Positions 35,103-45,187 of a DNA stretch of 64,000 nt are shown one piece after another (the first letter of the stretch is position 1; each line of letters opens with the position of its first letter). This stretch comes from Nevskia sp964451925 (lineage in GTDB: Bacteria; Pseudomonadota; Gammaproteobacteria; Nevskiales; Nevskiaceae), in the NCBI GenBank assembly GCA_964451925.1, contig CAYVKA010000001.1, positions 90,563-154,562 of the forward strand, in the 5' to 3' direction. A program made the position numbers and the translations under genes. Below the pieces are notes generated by a model that did not search any database, was not told the origin of the DNA, and saw only the letters and a program-made list of their open reading frames with translations.

Positions 35103-35687
35103 TCAGTTGGTCGCCAGCGCGCGGGCAATCTCGTCCGCCCGTGCCTGCGCCTGCACGGCGCCGCCGGAGTCGCCGCGCGCCTGCCGCGCAGCGGCGATCA
35201 GGCGCCAGTTGCCGGCCTCGATATAGGGATTGCCGCGCCCCAGGCTGGTCGATTTCTGCGCCGCGGTCTCGGCCTGGTCCGGGTGGTTCAGGTCCATGTG
35301 TGCACCAGCCAGGGCCTGCCACACGAACGGATTGTGCGACTCGATGTGCAGGGCGCGCTCCAGCAGCGCCTCGGCCTGGTCGGCATGGCCGGCGGCGCGC
35401 GCATCCTGCGCCTGGCGGTACAGCGACAGCACCGCCTTGCCGGCGCCGCTGTCCTGAATGGTGCGGGGATAGTTCCGCGTCACCGGTGGCGCCACCACCG
35501 GCGGAATGATGGTGCCGGCGCCGGGCACCACCGACCCCGGGGCCGGCGACGCCAGCGGAGGCGGCGGCACCATCACGCCCCCGGTGGAGGAGCTTTGCCC
35601 CTGCTCGGTGGCGCAGCCGGCCAGCAGCAGACCCGCCGCTCCGATCATCGCCAGCCGTTGGCGCCATCCCTTGCTGCCGACCCTCAT
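35103..35687 (-). CDS. TPR-containing lipoprotein
   Basis: A 194-residue lipoprotein with lipobox LLLAGCATEQ, a proline-rich linker (MVPPPPLASPAPGS) and a C-terminal TPR-like pair (AEALLERALHIESHNPFVWQ, AETAAQKSTSLGRGNPYIE). ATG 35687 overlaps the mrcB stop (ATGA). Similar small TPR lipoproteins sit next to PBP1b genes in gammaproteobacteria, which suggests a regulatory role in peptidoglycan synthesis. This link is inferred from position. Confidence 0.75.
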   Translation of the reverse strand: MRVGSKGWRQRLAMIGAAGLLLAGCATEQGQSSSTGGVMVPPPPLASPAPGSVVPGAGTIIPPVVAPPVTRNYPRTIQDSGAGKAVLSLYRQAQDARAAGHADQAEALLERALHIESHNPFVWQALAGAHMDLNHPDQAETAAQKSTSLGRGNPYIEAGNWRLIAAARQARGDSGGAVQAQARADEIARALATN

Positions 35688-37999
35688 TTGAACACGCTCT
35701 TGAGCCAATCAATGGGTGTGGATTTTGACGCATTCGCGCACGGCGCGTATTGCTGCGGTTCGGCGTTGCGCAGATAAGGCACCATCACCGTTTCGGTGCA
35801 GCCCGGATCGGCGCGCAAGCCGCTGGCGGGGTCGATGGCCAGTTCCTCGACATCGGCCGGCGGCAGCGGCTCGATGCCCTTGGCGTCGAGGTCGCGCATC
35901 AGCTTGGCCCAGATTCGCAGCGCGCCGGTGGCGCCTTCGAAGCCGGTGGGCTTGTTGTCGTCGCGCCCGACCCACACCACCGCCACGCGGTCGGCGCCGA
36001 AGCCGGCGAACCAGCTGTCGCGCAGGTCCTCAGTGGTGCCGGTCTTGCCGGCGTAGTACTGGCCTGGCGGCAGCACCGTGGTGGCCCAGTGCGCGGTGCC
36101 CAGTTCGATAACCTTGTGCATGGCCCAGGTGGTCAGGTACACAGGCCCCTCGGGCAGCGTGTGCTGTATCTTGAAGGCGTAGCGGTTGAGCGGCTGGCCT
36201 TCCTTGGTCAGCACCGCGCGGATGGTCAGCAGCGGCGTGCGGAAGCCGGACGCCGCCAGCGTCGAATAGATCTGCGCCACATCCAGCGGCGACATGTCGA
36301 CGGCGCCGAGGAACATCGACGGCAATTCCGGCGCGTCGTCGAAGCCGGCGGCGGCGAAAGTCTGCTTGACACGGCCCACGCCCATCTCCAGACCGAGATG
36401 CACGGTGGCCAGGTTGTAGCTCTTGGCCAGCGCCATGTACAGCGGCACCGCGCCATGCAGCTGCCGGTCGTAGTTCTTCGGCGACCACACCTGGCCGTTG
36501 GGCAGCTTCAGATCCACCGGCGCATCGTCCAGCGGCGTCTGCAGGTTGTACTGGCCCGAGGCCAGCGCGGTCAGATAGGTGAAGGGCTTGGCCAGCGAGC
36601 CGATCGGACGGCGCGTGTCGATGGCGCGGTTGAAACCGGCGTAGCGCGCATCGCGTCCGCCGACCACCGCCAGCACCTCGCCGCCTTCCACCGATGTCAC
36701 CACGCCGGCGCCCTGCAGCGTGCCTTCGGACATGCGCCGCGACTTCTCCAGCTCCGGCACATCGGCGCTGATGCGGCTTTCCAGCGCCTCCTGCACCCGT
36801 GGATCCAGGGTGGTGAAGATGCGCAGGCCCTCGTTGGTCAGGTCCTGCTCCTGGTACAGGCCGGCGAGCTGGCGCCGCACGAGGTCGACGAAAGCCGGAT
36901 AACGCGCCGCGCCGCCGCCGCCGCCCGGCGTCACACCCAGCGGCCTGGCGATGGCGGACTGGTATTCATCCGGCGTGATGCTGCCGGCGTCAGCCATCAT
37001 CTTCAGCACCAGGTTGCGGCGCTCGGTCACCAGCTTCACCGCGCGGCGCGGGTTGTACTGGGTCGGACCCTTGACGATCGCCACCAGCAGCGCGATCTCG
37101 TGCGGCTGCAGCTCGTTGAGCGGCTTGTTGAAGTAGAACTGGCTGGCCAGGCCGAAGCCATGCACCGCGCGCGGACCATCCTGACCGAGATCGACTTCGT
37201 TGAGATAGGCCTCGAGAATCTCGTCCTTGCTGACGTGGCGCTCCAGCAGTACCGCCATCGAGGCTTCCGTGATCTTGCGCTTGAGCGTGCGCTCGTTGGA
37301 CAGGAACAGGTTCTTGATCAGCTGCTGCGTCAGCGTGCTGGCGCCCTGCACGGTGTGGCCGGCCATCAGGTTGGCCACCGCCGCGCGCAGGATGCCGCGC
37401 AAGCTGATGCCGCCGTGATTGTAGAAGTTGTGGTCCTCGACCAGCACCAGGGTCTGCGGCAGCAGCGGCGGCAGATCCGACAGCTTGACCAGCACGCGGT
37501 CCTCGCCGCCGTGCGAGGGATAGATGCTGCCGATCAGCAGCGGGTCGAAGCGCAGCAGGTCCAGGTTGCGGTCACTGCCCATCACGCGCAGGCCGGAAAT
37601 ACCCTTGTCGTCGCCCTGCACCTCGACGCGCTGCTCGGTCTGCGGCCCGTCCCAGAAGGCGAAGGCCCGCGTATCGATGCGCAGGCTGTCCTTGCCCGGG
37701 ATATAAGTGCCGGGCCCGACCAGGTCGTCGCCGGCGCGGTAGCCCAGGCGCTCCAGCTCATGGCGCAACTGCGTCAGGCCCAGCGCGGCGCCAGGATAGA
37801 CTTCCAGCGGCGCGGCATAGACCTGGGCCGGCAGCACCCAGCGCACGCCGGCGAAGCGCGTGCGCACGTCGCCATCGAGCTTGACCAGGAACAGGGTGAA
37901 CAACAGCAGGCCGAGGCTGAGCGCCAGGCCCAGGCCGATCAGCAGCCAGCGGAACAAGGGGGCCTGAAACAGGCCAGATCGGGATTTTTTACGCGCCAT
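35684..37999 (-). CDS. mrcB: Penicillin-binding protein 1B
   Basis: A 771-residue bifunctional peptidoglycan synthase. It has one N-terminal membrane anchor (LLIGLGLALSLGLLLFTLFL), a UB2H-like region at about 60-150, and a glycosyltransferase domain with catalytic Glu in VLVEDHNFYNHGG. The transpeptidase motifs are SLAKPF (SxxK), SYN and KTGTT. ATG 37999 was preferred to 38008 because it gives the short basic start MARKKSRSG. It is downstream of phoU and starts the run that continues through the lipoprotein and lepB. Confidence 0.95.
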   Translation of the reverse strand: MARKKSRSGLFQAPLFRWLLIGLGLALSLGLLLFTLFLVKLDGDVRTRFAGVRWVLPAQVYAAPLEVYPGAALGLTQLRHELERLGYRAGDDLVGPGTYIPGKDSLRIDTRAFAFWDGPQTEQRVEVQGDDKGISGLRVMGSDRNLDLLRFDPLLIGSIYPSHGGEDRVLVKLSDLPPLLPQTLVLVEDHNFYNHGGISLRGILRAAVANLMAGHTVQGASTLTQQLIKNLFLSNERTLKRKITEASMAVLLERHVSKDEILEAYLNEVDLGQDGPRAVHGFGLASQFYFNKPLNELQPHEIALLVAIVKGPTQYNPRRAVKLVTERRNLVLKMMADAGSITPDEYQSAIARPLGVTPGGGGGAARYPAFVDLVRRQLAGLYQEQDLTNEGLRIFTTLDPRVQEALESRISADVPELEKSRRMSEGTLQGAGVVTSVEGGEVLAVVGGRDARYAGFNRAIDTRRPIGSLAKPFTYLTALASGQYNLQTPLDDAPVDLKLPNGQVWSPKNYDRQLHGAVPLYMALAKSYNLATVHLGLEMGVGRVKQTFAAAGFDDAPELPSMFLGAVDMSPLDVAQIYSTLAASGFRTPLLTIRAVLTKEGQPLNRYAFKIQHTLPEGPVYLTTWAMHKVIELGTAHWATTVLPPGQYYAGKTGTTEDLRDSWFAGFGADRVAVVWVGRDDNKPTGFEGATGALRIWAKLMRDLDAKGIEPLPPADVEELAIDPASGLRADPGCTETVMVPYLRNAEPQQYAPCANASKSTPIDWLKSVFK

Positions 38000-38052
38000 T
38001 AGGCGCAAATGCTAACGTTTTTCCGACGACCGCGCAGGCGCGGATGCGGCCT

Positions 38053-38772
38053 TCAGTCGCCGCCCTTGACCTCGCGCTCCATCGCTTCCAGCCCGATGTG
38101 GCGCACGTCCTTGCCCTTGACGAAGTAGATGACGTATTCGGCGATGTTGCGGGCATGGTCGCCGATGCGCTCCAACGAGCGCACCGACCAGATGATGTCC
38201 ATGACGCGGCGGATGGTGCGCGGATCTTCCATCATGAAGGTGATGCACTGGCGCATCAGCGCCTCGTACTCACGGTCCACCGCCATGTCCTCGCGCGCCA
38301 CCGCCAGTGCCGCGTCGGCATCCATGCGGGCGAAGGCGTCCAGGCCGTCGCGTACCATCTGCGACACGTGCCGCGACAGGTGCCCGACCTCGATCAGCGG
38401 CGCGTTGCCGCCCTCCTGCGAGGCCAGGTCCACCGCCATGCGCGCGATCTTCTCGGCTTCGTCGCCGATACGCTCCAGGTCGGTGATGGTCTTGATGATG
38501 GCGTAGACCAGGCGCAGGTCGCCCGCCGTGGGCTGGCGCCGTGCCAGGATGCCGCTGCACTCCTCGTCAATCAGCACTTCGAGCTGGTTGACCTTGAAAT
38601 CGTTGCGCGAAACCTCCTCGCCCAGCACGCCGTCGTTTTCCATCAGGGCGCGGGTGGCATCGACGATCTGCTGCTCCACCAGGCCACCCATGGCCAGCAC
38701 ACGCTGGCGCACGTCTTCGAGTTCTTCGTTGTACTGGCTGGAGATATGCGACTTGTAGGAGAGGCTGGTCAT
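38053..38772 (-). CDS. phoU: Phosphate signalling protein PhoU
   Basis: A 239-residue helical protein that links the Pst transporter to PhoR and represses the Pho response when phosphate is high. The two PhoU repeats are visible, with metal-binding acidic motifs (EDVRQRVLAMGG, DLERIGDEAEKIARM, SLERIGDHARNIAEY). pst genes are not next to it, and phoBR are 15 kb away. Whether phoU has its own Pho box upstream (38773-38992) is unclear; I saw no convincing one. Confidence 0.95.
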   Translation of the reverse strand: MTSLSYKSHISSQYNEELEDVRQRVLAMGGLVEQQIVDATRALMENDGVLGEEVSRNDFKVNQLEVLIDEECSGILARRQPTAGDLRLVYAIIKTITDLERIGDEAEKIARMAVDLASQEGGNAPLIEVGHLSRHVSQMVRDGLDAFARMDADAALAVAREDMAVDREYEALMRQCITFMMEDPRTIRRVMDIIWSVRSLERIGDHARNIAEYVIYFVKGKDVRHIGLEAMEREVKGGD

Positions 38773-38992
38773 GACGGAATCGTTTCGTCGACGTTTTTGG
38801 TAATGAGGCTGGAAGCGTTCAGGTCCGTTCGGGCAAGCATTCGGCGACCAGCGCAGGCATCCTGCCGCATGCGTGATGCAACCAAATTAATTCCAGTGAA
38901 TCCAGCAACTTGTCCGCGAAACTTATCCCTCTGGGCCGTTCAAGCTAACAACTCAAGATTACAGTGCCGTGACGTGCGGCGCCAGCCGATTA
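38773..38992. other. Intergenic gap between phoU and the RND outer-membrane gene
   Basis: A 220-base gap with a short AT-rich stretch near 38880-38900. It should hold the phoU promoter on the minus strand. I found no hairpin terminator for the RND operon and no clear operator. Confidence 0.4.
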
Positions 38993-40450
38993 CTAGCCCG
39001 GCGCAGGAGTCGGCTTCATCGCCGGAGCTGCGGCCGCGTCGCTGGAAGTCCAGCCGCCGCCGAGAGCGCGCACCAGATCGATGCTGGCGCGCACCTGCCG
39101 CGTCTCCAGGCGCAGCTGGGCCTGCTCGGCGGCCAGCGCGGCGGTCTGTGAATCGACCACTTCCAGGTAACTGACTCCACCGTCACGGTACTGCGTCATC
39201 GAGATATCCAGGGTTTTCTGCGCGGAAGCCACCGCCGCGCTTTCATCGACATATTCGATCTTGTAGTTCTCCAGCAGCGCCAGGTTGTCCTCCACCTGCT
39301 GGAAGGCGCCCAGCACGGTCGAGCGGTAACGTGCCGCGGTCTCGTCCAGGCGGGCTTTCGCCGCCGCCAGCTGGGCATTGTGCAGGCCGGCATCGAACAG
39401 GGTCTGGGTCAGCGTCGGCCCCACCGCCCAGAACGTGGACGGCGCCATCAGCCAGTTGTCGGTGTTGGTGCTCTGAAAGCCGATCGTTGCGCTCAGGCTC
39501 AGGTCCGGAAAGAACGCGGCGCGCGCCACGCCGATGCTGGCATTGGCCGCTGCGACCCGGCGCTCGGCCGCCGCCACGTCCGGCCGGCGCTGCAGCAGGC
39601 TGGCCGGCAGGCCGGGCGGAATCTGTGGCGAGGCGATCCAGTGCGTATCCGGCGGCATGGAGAAGCTGGAAGGCGATTCCCCGACCAGCACCGCAATGGC
39701 GTGTTCCAGCAGCGCGCGCCGCGCGCGCGATTCGGACACCTGGGCACGCGCCGTGTCCAGCTCGGTGCGGGCGCGGCTGACATCGAGGCCGGAAACCAGC
39801 CCGCCGCCATGCAGGGTTTCGGTCAGGTTGAGGGCCTTCTCATAGGCCGCCACGGTATCCGCCAGCAACCGGATCTCGCGATCGGCGCTGAGGATCGAGA
39901 CATAGTCGTCCGCCAGCCGGATCTCTAGGCTCAGGCGCGCCGAGGCGAGATCGCCGGCGGCGGCCTGCGTCTCGGCCCGCGCCGCCGCCACCTGATTGCG
40001 CACCTTGCCCCACAGGTCCAGCTCGTAGCTGGCCTGAATGCCGACCTGATCCGAGCCGTAGATGTCGGGCTGGCCGCCGCCGCGCAAGGGGCGCGTATCC
40101 GATTGCCGGTTCTCGGACAGCCCCAGCAGGCCCGACAAGGTGGGAAACAAGCCTGCCCTGGCCTGGTCCTCGTAGGCTTGCGCCTGGCCGTACAAAGCCA
40201 GCGCCGCCGCCAGGTCCGGGCTGTTCGCGTCCAGCCGCTGCTCCAGCTCGGCCAGCCTGGCGTCGCCAAACAGGCTCCACCAGGCGCCGCGCGGCAACTG
40301 ATCGGCGGGCTGGGCGTCGGTCCATGGCGGTGCTTCCTTGAAATGTGCCGGCACGGCCATTTCGGGCACCTGGTAACCGGGCGCAAGAGAGCAGCCGCCG
40401 CAGATGACAGCGACCACCAGCAAGGCCAGCCGGCGCTCATTCCGGCGCAT
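38993..40450 (-). CDS. NodT family outer-membrane efflux lipoprotein
   Basis: A 485-residue TolC-like channel with lipobox VICGGCSLAPGYQVP. The two outer-membrane-factor repeats are present: SYELDLWGKVRNQVAAARAE in the first and QRRPDVAAAERRVAAANASI in the second, the latter diagnostic of NodT. ATG 40450 has GGAGGAAGG just upstream and overlaps the adaptor gene by 14 bases. It would complete a tripartite pump with the next two genes. Confidence 0.92.
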   Translation of the reverse strand: MRRNERRLALLVVAVICGGCSLAPGYQVPEMAVPAHFKEAPPWTDAQPADQLPRGAWWSLFGDARLAELEQRLDANSPDLAAALALYGQAQAYEDQARAGLFPTLSGLLGLSENRQSDTRPLRGGGQPDIYGSDQVGIQASYELDLWGKVRNQVAAARAETQAAAGDLASARLSLEIRLADDYVSILSADREIRLLADTVAAYEKALNLTETLHGGGLVSGLDVSRARTELDTARAQVSESRARRALLEHAIAVLVGESPSSFSMPPDTHWIASPQIPPGLPASLLQRRPDVAAAERRVAAANASIGVARAAFFPDLSLSATIGFQSTNTDNWLMAPSTFWAVGPTLTQTLFDAGLHNAQLAAAKARLDETAARYRSTVLGAFQQVEDNLALLENYKIEYVDESAAVASAQKTLDISMTQYRDGGVSYLEVVDSQTAALAAEQAQLRLETRQVRASIDLVRALGGGWTSSDAAAAPAMKPTPAPG

Positions 40451-41645
40451 GCCCTTCCTCCTTCTGCAGCGCGGCGGCGTCCGGGACCGGCGCGGCGGCA
40501 GCCACGCGCACTTCGTCGCCATCGGACAGCGCGTCGGGCGGACTGTCGATGACGCGGTCGCCGGCATTGAGGCCCGAACCGACCTCCACCCAGTGCCCCA
40601 GATCCTGCTTCACCGTGATCGGCCTGAGCCTGGCGCGGCCGCTCGCGTCAACGGTGGCCACCTGCAAGCCGGCCGAGCGGAAAATCAAGGCACTGGCCGG
40701 CACACGCAGGACATTGGCATCCGCGGCCAGGTCGAAGCGGACGTTGGCGAAATCCCCCGGCATCAGCGCACCCGAGATGTCGTCCATTGACAGTTCCACC
40801 AGCAAGGTGCCGGACTCCACGTTGACCGCGCCCGAGGTGCTGTCGACCTTGGCGACGAAGCGCGTGTCGCCGTGCCCGGGCACGGTCAGCTGCGCCGCCA
40901 TGCCCGGATGGATGGATGGCGCGAAGTCCTGCGGCACGCTGACATAGACACGCAGCTGATGGATATCTGAAACGGTGAACAATTGCGGCCCGCGGCCGCT
41001 GCCGGCATCGATCAGTGCGCCGACGTCCGTATCGCGTGAAGTCACCACGCCATCGAACGGCGCAACGATGCGCTTGAACCCTTCCAGCGCCTGCAGGCGC
41101 TCGACGTTGGCCGCCGCGGCGTTGGCGATGGCCCGCTTGGTCGCCAGGTCGCCGCTCTTCTCATCCGCCGCCTGCTGCGACACCGAATCCGACTTGAGCA
41201 TGGCCTGCCAGCGCCTGGCCGTGGTTTCGGCCAGCGACTCGTTGGCGCGCGCGCTGGCCAGATCGGCTTTGGCCTGTTCCAGCTGCTGGTCCAGGTCGGG
41301 TGTCTCGATCACGCCGAGCACCTGCCCCGCCTTGACCCTGGCGCCGATGTCCGTGTACCAGATCTTGAGGTAGCCGCTGACCCGGGCGTAGATCGGCGCG
41401 CGGTAGAACGCTTCGAGGCGGCCGGGCAGAACGATGGACTCACCGGCGCCACCGGTGGAAGGCTGGATCACGCCGACAGTGGGAATGGCCTGCTCGGCAG
41501 TCCATTGTTTCAGGCGCGAAGCATCGGCGGCGCGGCTGGCGATGCCGTAGGCCACGACGGCGATGGCCAGGACCAATCCGACCAGCGCGGCGATTTTCAG
41601 CTGTCGCGTGGTGATGGTAGGCGTGGCAGAGACTTCAGCCGACAT
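40437..41645 (-). CDS. RND efflux periplasmic adaptor subunit
   Basis: A 402-residue membrane-fusion protein. It has an N-terminal anchor (IAALVGLVLAIAVVAYGIA), a barrel-sandwich half (IYARVSGYLKIWYTDIGARV), a coiled-coil hairpin (LEQAKADLASARANESLAE), and the second sandwich half (IVAPFDGVVTSRDTDVGAL). It joins the inner-membrane pump to the NodT channel. Its ATG overlaps the pump gene by 11 bases. Confidence 0.93.
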   Translation of the reverse strand: MSAEVSATPTITTRQLKIAALVGLVLAIAVVAYGIASRAADASRLKQWTAEQAIPTVGVIQPSTGGAGESIVLPGRLEAFYRAPIYARVSGYLKIWYTDIGARVKAGQVLGVIETPDLDQQLEQAKADLASARANESLAETTARRWQAMLKSDSVSQQAADEKSGDLATKRAIANAAAANVERLQALEGFKRIVAPFDGVVTSRDTDVGALIDAGSGRGPQLFTVSDIHQLRVYVSVPQDFAPSIHPGMAAQLTVPGHGDTRFVAKVDSTSGAVNVESGTLLVELSMDDISGALMPGDFANVRFDLAADANVLRVPASALIFRSAGLQVATVDASGRARLRPITVKQDLGHWVEVGSGLNAGDRVIDSPPDALSDGDEVRVAAAAPVPDAAALQKEEGHAPE

Positions 41646-44600
41646 GGGAAACTCCAGGCTCGGTTGTAAACGAAGTGGTTTCCGGCTTGCGGCGATGCAC
41701 CATGCTGAACACCACGGGAACGAAAAGCAATGTGGCCACGGTCGCGAACAGCAGGCCGCCGATGACGGCGCGCCCCAGCGGCGCGTTCTGCTCGCCACCC
41801 TCGCCCATGCTCAGCGCCATCGGCGCCATGCCGATCATCATCGCCAGGGCGGTCATGCAGACCGGGCGGAAACGGGCGAAGCCGGCGTCGATCGCGGCAG
41901 TCAGGCCGTCGCCGCACTCGGCCAGGCGCTCGAGCGCAAAGCTCACCACCAGGATGCTGTTGGCGGTGGCCACGCCCATGCACATGATGGCGCCGGTCAG
42001 CGCCGGCNNNNNNNNNNAGGTGCCGGTGGCGAACAGCATCCAGACAATGCCGGCCAGGGCCGCGGGAAGCGCGGTGATGATGACGAACGGATCGGCCCAC
42101 GACTGGAAATTGACCACGATCAGCAGGTAAATCAGAACCACCGCCGCCAGCAGGCCGAACAGCAGCCCGGAAAACGCGCTGTTCATGGTCTGCACCTGGC
42201 CGCGCAACACCACGCTGCTGCCCTTGGGCACACCGCCGGCGTTGTCCGCCACGATCTTCTGGATGGCCGCCGCCACGGCGCCGAGGTCGCGGCCCTGGGT
42301 GGTGGCGAAGATATCGATCAGCGGCGCGATGTCGTAGTGCGAAACCACCGCATCGCTGCGGCCGCGCGTGACCGCGGCGATGCCCGCCAGCACCTGGGAG
42401 CGCTTGCCGTCGGAGCTGGTCACCTGCAGGTTCTTCAGGTCGGACAGCGTGTCCAGCCGGTACTGCGGCGTCTGCGCCACGATCGGATAGGAGATGCCGT
42501 TCTTGGGATTGAGCCAGAAGGTCGGCGCCACCTGACCGCTGCCCGCCAGATTGACCACCAGGCTGTTGGTGACGTCGCGCTCGGTGATGCCGACTTCGTC
42601 AGCGCGGGTGCGGTCGACGTTGATCCTGAAGGTCGGGTTGGCGTCGGACTGCTGGATGCGCGCGTCGGCCACGCCCGGCACCGCCCTGATCTGGCGCAGC
42701 AGGGTGGCGGCGTAGCGGTAGTTCTCCTCCTGCCGGGGCCCGACAATCTGCAGGTCGATCGGAGCCGGCGCGCCGAAATTGAGGATCTGACTGATGATGT
42801 CGGCGGGGAGGAAGGCGAAGGTGGTGCCGGGGAAATCCCGCGGCAGCTGCTCGCGCAGCTGGCGCACGTAGCCCGCGGTGGGACGATGGCCGGCTTTCAG
42901 TGAAATCTGGATGTCGCCATCCTGCGAGCCGATGGTGCCGGTGTTGCTGTAGGCGTTGTTGATGCCGCTGTAGGGCAGGCCGATGTTGTCGACCATGCTG
43001 TCCAGCTCCCCCGGCGGAACGATGCGGCGGATCTGATCCTCGACACGCGCGAAGGTGAAAGCGGTCTCTTCGATGCGCGTGCCGATCGGCGCGCGCACGT
43101 GGATGTTGATCTGCCCGGCATCCACGGCCGGAAAGAAGTTGCGCCCCAGCCAGGGCACCAGCACGAACGACAGCAGCACCACCCCGAGGAACCCGGCCAC
43201 GAACATCCCGCTGTTGGCCAGCGCCATGCGCAACAGCTCCCGGTAAGCGGCGCGCACCCGCTCGAAACGCTGCTCGAAGGAGCGCTGCATCAGCACCAGC
43301 GGATTGCGCAGCGATCTGGAAGCGGCATGCTGTGCCCGGATCTCCTCCATGTCGTATTCCAGCTGGCCGTAAGGATGGCCTTTCTCGACATGCGCGTGCA
43401 GGATGTACTTGGCCATCGTCGGCACCAGGGTGCGCGACAGGATGAACGAGCTGATCATGGCGAACACCACGGCCTCCGCCATCGGCACGAACAGGTAGCC
43501 GGCGACACCGCCGAGGAAGAACATCGGCACGAACACGATGCAGATGCACAGCAGCGAGACGAAGGCCGGCGTCACGATCTGCGCCGCACCGTCGAGAATC
43601 GCCGGCTCCACCTGCTTGCCCTGCTCCAGGTGCCAGTTGATGTTCTCGATGGTCACGGTGGCGTCGTCCACCAGGATGCCCACGGCCAGCGCCAGGCCGC
43701 CCAGGGTCATGATGTTGAGGGTCTGCCCCAGGGCCGACAGCGCGATGATCGAACCCAGGATGGCCAGCGGGATCGAGGTGGCGATGATGACGGTGGAGCG
43801 CCAGCTGCCGAGGAACAGCAGGATCATCAGGCTGGTCAGCGCCGCCGCGATGACGCCTTCACGCGCCACGCCGCTGATCGCCGCGCGCACGAACAGCGAC
43901 TGGTCGTCCACCGCCTTGATCTGCAGGCTGTCCGGCACCACCGCCTTGAGCCCGGGCAACAGCTGCTTGACGCCCTGGATGATGGCCAGCGTGGACGCCG
44001 AGCCGCTCTTGAGGATGGTCATCAGCACCGAGCGCTTGCCGTCGACGTGCACGATGTTGGTCTGCGGCGGATAGCCGTCGCGCACGTGCGCCACGTCGCG
44101 CATCAGGATGGTGGTGCCGTTGACCGCCTTGATCGGCAGGTCGTTGAGTTCGTCGATGGCCTGCGGGCTGTCGTTGAGCTGCAGCGTGTATTCGAACTTG
44201 CCGATCTTCTCGGTGCCCACCGGAATGATCTGGTTCTGGTTCGCCAGCGCCGTTTCCACATCCTGCGCCGACAGCCCGCGCGCCTGCAAGGCGTTGGAAT
44301 CGATGTCGATCTGCACCTGGCGGGTCTTGCCGCCATACGGCGTGGGCGTGGCCGCGCCGGCGATGGTAGCCATCCTTGGCCGGATGATGTTGTTGCCCAG
44401 GTCGCCGAGGGTCTGCTCCGGCAGGGTCTTGCTCGACAGCGCCAGTTCGATGATCGGCACGGTCGAGGCGTTGTAGTTCAGGATCTGCGGCGGCGTGATG
44501 CCGGGCGGCATCTGCTTGAGCACCGTCTGCGAGATCGAGGTGACCTGGGCGGTGGCGGTGCGGATGTCCACGGAGGGATGGAAGAAGATCTTGACCACCC

Positions 44601-44871
44601 CAATGCCGAGCACCGCCTGTGATTCGATGTGCTCGATGTCGTTGACCGAATTGCTCAGCGAACGTTCGTAGTAGGTGATGATGCGCCCCGACATCTCCGA
44701 CGCCGGCAGGCCGGTATAGGTCCAGACCACGGCGATGACCGGGATCTTGATGTCGGGAAGGATGTCGGTCGGCGTGCGCAGCGCTGCCAGCGGACCGAAA
44801 ATCACGATCAGCAGCGCCAGCACCACGAAGGTGTAAGGCCGCTTCAAGGCGACCCGGACAAACCAGATCAT
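41635..44871 (-). CDS. RND efflux transporter, permease subunit (interrupted by an assembly gap)
   Basis: A proton-driven pump of about 1078 residues in the inner membrane. It has the RND layout of TM1, periplasmic loop, six helices, second loop and five helices. The proton-relay Asp pair is in LAVGILVDDATVTIENIN, and GGLALAVGILVDD is a hallmark. It resembles the acriflavin-resistance type more than metal pumps. Ten N at 42008-42017 fall in the sequence FATGT-XXXX-PALTG; the frame is kept and four residues fit the family spacing there. The divergent kinase/winged-helix gene may control it. The substrate is unknown. Confidence 0.92.
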   Translation of the reverse strand: MIWFVRVALKRPYTFVVLALLIVIFGPLAALRTPTDILPDIKIPVIAVVWTYTGLPASEMSGRIITYYERSLSNSVNDIEHIESQAVLGIGVVKIFFHPSVDIRTATAQVTSISQTVLKQMPPGITPPQILNYNASTVPIIELALSSKTLPEQTLGDLGNNIIRPRMATIAGAATPTPYGGKTRQVQIDIDSNALQARGLSAQDVETALANQNQIIPVGTEKIGKFEYTLQLNDSPQAIDELNDLPIKAVNGTTILMRDVAHVRDGYPPQTNIVHVDGKRSVLMTILKSGSASTLAIIQGVKQLLPGLKAVVPDSLQIKAVDDQSLFVRAAISGVAREGVIAAALTSLMILLFLGSWRSTVIIATSIPLAILGSIIALSALGQTLNIMTLGGLALAVGILVDDATVTIENINWHLEQGKQVEPAILDGAAQIVTPAFVSLLCICIVFVPMFFLGGVAGYLFVPMAEAVVFAMISSFILSRTLVPTMAKYILHAHVEKGHPYGQLEYDMEEIRAQHAASRSLRNPLVLMQRSFEQRFERVRAAYRELLRMALANSGMFVAGFLGVVLLSFVLVPWLGRNFFPAVDAGQINIHVRAPIGTRIEETAFTFARVEDQIRRIVPPGELDSMVDNIGLPYSGINNAYSNTGTIGSQDGDIQISLKAGHRPTAGYVRQLREQLPRDFPGTTFAFLPADIISQILNFGAPAPIDLQIVGPRQEENYRYAATLLRQIRAVPGVADARIQQSDANPTFRINVDRTRADEVGITERDVTNSLVVNLAGSGQVAPTFWLNPKNGISYPIVAQTPQYRLDTLSDLKNLQVTSSDGKRSQVLAGIAAVTRGRSDAVVSHYDIAPLIDIFATTQGRDLGAVAAAIQKIVADNAGGVPKGSSVVLRGQVQTMNSAFSGLLFGLLAAVVLIYLLIVVNFQSWADPFVIITALPAALAGIVWMLFATGTXXXXPALTGAIMCMGVATANSILVVSFALERLAECGDGLTAAIDAGFARFRPVCMTALAMMIGMAPMALSMGEGGEQNAPLGRAVIGGLLFATVATLLFVPVVFSMVHRRKPETTSFTTEPGVSHVG
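42008..42017. other. Assembly gap (10 N)
   Basis: The run of ten N sits inside the RND transporter gene. The frame continues across it and the surrounding motif fits with four missing residues, so the true gap is probably close to 10 bases rather than an insertion. Confidence 0.95.
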
Positions 44872-45187
44872 TCAACAGGTCTCCAATTCGGCAGCCGCCG
44901 CCGTCGCGGCGCGATTGCATGGTTCACGGATGGGGTTCAGGCCGCGACGCGGCCGGCCGGGGCGTGACGCAGGCCGCGGAAGCGCGCGGCCCGGCAGCCG
45001 CTCGGCGCGGCTCCAGACCCGGGGGTGGTACGACGCCGCCGGCGCCGGCGGATGCTGCGATGAAGGAGAATGACGGGGCGGATGTCCATCGGATGCTGGT
45101 GGGTAGTCAATGCCGCGAATCTTGACAGGCGCGCGGCGGCAGAGATTCTCACGAAATTCCCACGAATCCACCTAAAATCACATCCTG
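44872..45187. other. Divergent intergenic region between RND operon and sensor kinase
   Basis: 316 bases with no credible gene. TTGACA at 45122-45127 is a perfect -35 hexamer for the plus strand, but no good -10 follows at 17 bases. TAAAAT near 45172-45177 lies about ten bases before the ATG of the kinase gene. Promoters for both directions should lie here. Confidence 0.35.

Noticed and set aside
35750..38002. A 750-codon open frame on the plus strand
   Set aside because: It is antisense to mrcB, with His/Gln/Ala/Gly-rich composition typical of a shadow frame.
42008..42017. Gene break or insertion in the RND pump
   Set aside because: The frame and the family spacing continue across the ten N, so an assembly gap is the simpler reading.
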